This document shows, piece after piece, positions 6,655 through 8,668 of a DNA stretch of 8,668 bases (positions are counted from its first letter, which is position 1; every line of letters starts with the position of its first letter). The notes beneath the pieces are model-generated. The model had not been told where the DNA came from, made no database searches, and worked only from the letters and a program-made list of their open reading frames with translations. Where the stretch lies: positions 1 to 8,668 of the forward strand of contig DNNX01000033.1 of the NCBI GenBank assembly GCA_003497445.1, given 5' to 3'. Both the position numbers and the translations under genes were made by a program. The stretch comes from Acholeplasmataceae bacterium. GTDB lineage: Bacteria > Bacillota_I > Bacilli_A > Acholeplasmatales > Acholeplasmataceae.

Positions 6655-8018
6655 TGGCTGATAATAGAGAAACAATTTTACGTGTTGAAGGGTTAAAGCA
6701 ATACTTTAAATCAGGGTTTGGAAAAAATAAAATTGTCGTTAAAGCTGTAGACGATGTTTCTTTTGAGATAAAAAAAGGTGAAGTTTTCTCACTTGTAGGT
6801 GAATCTGGCTGTGGTAAAACAACAACAGGTAGAACCATTATTAAACTTTATAAATCTAGTGGTGGTGAAGTCTATTTCCATAATACAAGAGTTTTAAGCG
6901 ATGTTAAGGCTGCTAAAAAAAGATATAGACATGATGTAAGAGTTTTAAAACAAGAACTTAAATTAGGTAATCTTACACAGAAAGCTTATAATGAAAAATT
7001 ATTACTTGAAAAACAAGCATTAAAAAAAGCAAAAAGAGATAGAAATTTTGAAAATATTATCGATGAGTCAGGCAGACGTGCAATTAAAGATATCGAAAGT
7101 TTTCAAGAATACCAAGATATTATTCAAAAATATGCTCTAAGATTAGAAAAAACCACAGCAATTATTGACTCTCTTAATGAAACATTAGCGTCATTGGATA
7201 GTAAAGATAAAAAGCAAAAAGCAAAACTCAAAGAAACCCGAAACGCTTTAAAAGAAGCTAAAAAAGAGCTTGAGTTAAGTAAATTGCGCCAAAAACAAGA
7301 TATTCAAAATTTAAAGCACCAACTTATTAACAAAAATAAACTTTTAATGCGTAAAATGCAAATGATTTTTCAGGATCCGATTGCATCACTCAATCCGCGT
7401 ATGACTGTAAAAGAAATCATTGCAGAAGGATTACGTATTAATGGTTATAAGAACGAAGAGATTATAGATCAACGTGTGATAGAATCCTTGGAAACTGTTG
7501 GATTGGTTGCTGAGCATGCAAGTCGTTATCCACATGAATTTAGTGGTGGACAACGTCAACGCATCGGAATTGCACGTTCACTTGTTGTTGAGCCTTCATT
7601 TATTATTGCCGATGAACCAATCTCAGCACTTGATGTTTCTATTCGAGCGCACATTATTAACTTATTAAATGAGCTTAGAGAAAATAAAGGGATTACCATT
7701 TTATTTATTGCGCATGATTTATCCGTTGTTAAATATTTTTCGGATCGTTTAGCAGTGATGTATTTTGGTAAAATTGTTGAAATTGGCGATAAAGAAAAAA
7801 TCTTCAATCATCCAATGCATCCTTACACACTCTCGTTGCTTGATTCTATTCCGCTTCCAGATCCCCTATATGAAAAAAGACGTCAGGCTTCTAAGAGATA
7901 TAATCCTCAAGAAGCTCATGATTACTCGAAAGAGCTTCCAACATTGAGAGAAATTGAACCTGATCATTTTGTATTATGTAATACAAATGAATTTGAAAAA
8001 TATAAAAAACTATTGTAA
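6654..8018 (+). CDS. oppF: Oligopeptide ABC transporter ATP-binding protein OppF with coiled-coil insertion
   Basis: This is the second ATPase of the importer. Motifs are complete: Walker A GESGCGKT (49-56), Q-loop Gln240 in MIFQDPIASLNPRMTV, signature FSGGQRQR (296-303), Walker B FIIADEP with Glu321, D-loop ALDVS and switch His354. It has 454 residues compared with about 305-330 normally. The extra part (about 81-232) lies before the Q-loop, between the GEVYF strand and the RKMQMIFQD segment. That is a different site from the OppD insertion. It is rich in Lys, Glu, Gln and Leu with heptad-like spacing (for example around 155-230), so probably coiled coil. The C-terminus (LPTLREIEPDHFV) is the short OppF/AmiF type. 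The ATG overlaps the oppD stop as TAATG and has the best ribosome binding site in the operon, AAAGGAG at 6637-6643, 10 bases upstream. Confidence 0.95.
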   Translation: MADNRETILRVEGLKQYFKSGFGKNKIVVKAVDDVSFEIKKGEVFSLVGESGCGKTTTGRTIIKLYKSSGGEVYFHNTRVLSDVKAAKKRYRHDVRVLKQELKLGNLTQKAYNEKLLLEKQALKKAKRDRNFENIIDESGRRAIKDIESFQEYQDIIQKYALRLEKTTAIIDSLNETLASLDSKDKKQKAKLKETRNALKEAKKELELSKLRQKQDIQNLKHQLINKNKLLMRKMQMIFQDPIASLNPRMTVKEIIAEGLRINGYKNEEIIDQRVIESLETVGLVAEHASRYPHEFSGGQRQRIGIARSLVVEPSFIIADEPISALDVSIRAHIINLLNELRENKGITILFIAHDLSVVKYFSDRLAVMYFGKIVEIGDKEKIFNHPMHPYTLSLLDSIPLPDPLYEKRRQASKRYNPQEAHDYSKELPTLREIEPDHFVLCNTNEFEKYKKLL

Positions 8019-8020
8019 TA

Positions 8021-8392
8021 ATGAAAATTCTCAGATTACTAATGATATTCGCATTTGAACTTGGGATAGCAATACTCCTTATTTGGTTTAGAGGTTTGTC
8101 TTTTAGTATGGCAAATCTTTCAGATCATTTCTTTGTTGTAGGTGTCATTATAGGCATGCCTTCCATAGTTGCGATTACGCAAGCTTTTAGACTTTTTTAT
8201 GGATTTAGGTATGCATTTAGAGTGCTAATTACACCGAGTTATAGGAAACTCTATCCTTCATTTAAAGATTTTGAAGAAACAAAAACGGGTGGTGAACCTA
8301 ATCATACGTTCTTTGGAGAAGTCTTAATTGCGAGTTTAAGTGTTATTATCATTGCTGGGATTCTTTCAGAGGTTGTTATGAATGGACGATAA
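8021..8392 (+). CDS. Small membrane protein, possibly DUF3899-like
   Basis: This encodes 123 residues with three likely membrane helices (about 4-22, 35-55 and 100-120) and a basic, soluble loop between the last two (about 64-96). The run LSDHFFVVGVIIGM followed by YGFRYAFR resembles the small Firmicutes membrane family DUF3899 as I remember it; this is a tentative match and the function of that family is unknown. The gene starts 2 bases after the oppF stop. No Shine-Dalgarno sequence is visible ahead of the ATG, so translation probably depends on ribosomes finishing oppF. An in-frame ATG at 8042 is an alternative start with no better ribosome binding site and would remove part of helix 1. 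Co-transcription with oppBCDF is likely because no terminator is seen between them; a role in peptide transport is only suggested by position. Confidence 0.7.
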   Translation: MKILRLLMIFAFELGIAILLIWFRGLSFSMANLSDHFFVVGVIIGMPSIVAITQAFRLFYGFRYAFRVLITPSYRKLYPSFKDFEETKTGGEPNHTFFGEVLIASLSVIIIAGILSEVVMNGR

Positions 8393-8668
8393 AAAAGAAT
8401 TTTCACCGTTTTTAAAGTATTATATTTTATACATTATATTCATTATAGCTACCGTAAGTGTAGCTATTTTATCTTATGTATTCATTCAATCACAGTGGGT
8501 GTATCTTCTTATATTTTCTTTGATGTTCTTTTTACTCATATTAAGTTTTAGGTTTAAAAAGAAATTATATTTAATTATTCATCAAAATTATATCGATCAA
8601 ATTAGAAAGGATGTTATAGATCCCATCGATTTAAATCCAACAGTAACAATGGTTGATATTCAAAAAAA
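8382..8668 (+). CDS. Hypothetical membrane protein (3' partial)
   Basis: A start codon at 8382 opens a frame that runs without a stop to the window end, giving 95 visible residues beginning MDDKKEFSPF. Two hydrophobic stretches (about 13-34 and 38-57) form a probable membrane hairpin, followed by a basic patch (FRFKKK) and then a soluble part that continues beyond the window. The positive-inside rule places both ends in the cytoplasm. The ATG is supported by AGAGG at 8368-8372, 9 bases upstream, and the gene overlaps the preceding one by 11 bases, a sign of translational coupling. I do not recognise the family. A two-helix anchor with a cytoplasmic domain fits many proteins, so no function is assigned. 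Confidence 0.65.
   Translation, partial: MDDKKEFSPFLKYYILYIIFIIATVSVAILSYVFIQSQWVYLLIFSLMFFLLILSFRFKKKLYLIIHQNYIDQIRKDVIDPIDLNPTVTMVDIQK

Overview
The window holds most of an oligopeptide (Opp) ABC-transporter locus from a very AT-rich, low-GC Gram-positive bacterium. All genes are on the + strand, and everything after oppA is tightly packed. Every Trp codon seen is TGG and no reading frame contains an in-frame TGA. This argues against a Mycoplasma/Spiroplasma-type code, in which TGA usually encodes Trp. Together with the A/T-rich codons, the Firmicutes-style C-termini of OppD and OppF and the large insertions in the subunits, it suggests a standard-code Mollicute relative (Acholeplasma / Izemoplasma / Haloplasma-like) or a neighbouring low-GC Bacilli lineage. 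That placement is inference.

Layout: positions 2-1978 hold the 3' part of oppA, an extracellular peptide-binding protein whose N-terminus lies upstream of the window. A short intergenic region (1979-2129) carries a strong intrinsic terminator and then an extended -10 promoter with a good Shine-Dalgarno site. From there oppB (2130-3224), oppC (3224-5125), oppD (5125-6654) and oppF (6654-8018) follow, each junction being a TAATG stop/start overlap. Two small membrane-protein genes follow (8021-8392, and 8382 to beyond the window end), the first 2 bases after oppF and the second overlapping the first by 11 bases, so they are probably on the same transcript.

How they work together: OppA captures peptides outside the cell, OppB and OppC form the membrane channel, and OppD and OppF are the paired cytoplasmic ATPases. 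The terminator, the separate promoter and very different arginine codon use suggest that oppA is expressed separately and more strongly than oppBCDF.

The unusual feature is the size of the subunits. The core motifs are intact in all of them, but OppC has about 325 extra residues between its first membrane helix and the rest of the permease. OppB has an enlarged loop at the corresponding place. OppA has a C-terminal extension of roughly 190 residues. OppD and OppF each have about 150-160 charged, coiled-coil-like residues, inserted at two different points of the ATPase fold. This looks like an elaborated Opp importer with added extracellular and cytoplasmic modules of unknown role. Nothing resembling a tRNA, rRNA, CRISPR array, insertion sequence or riboswitch was seen.
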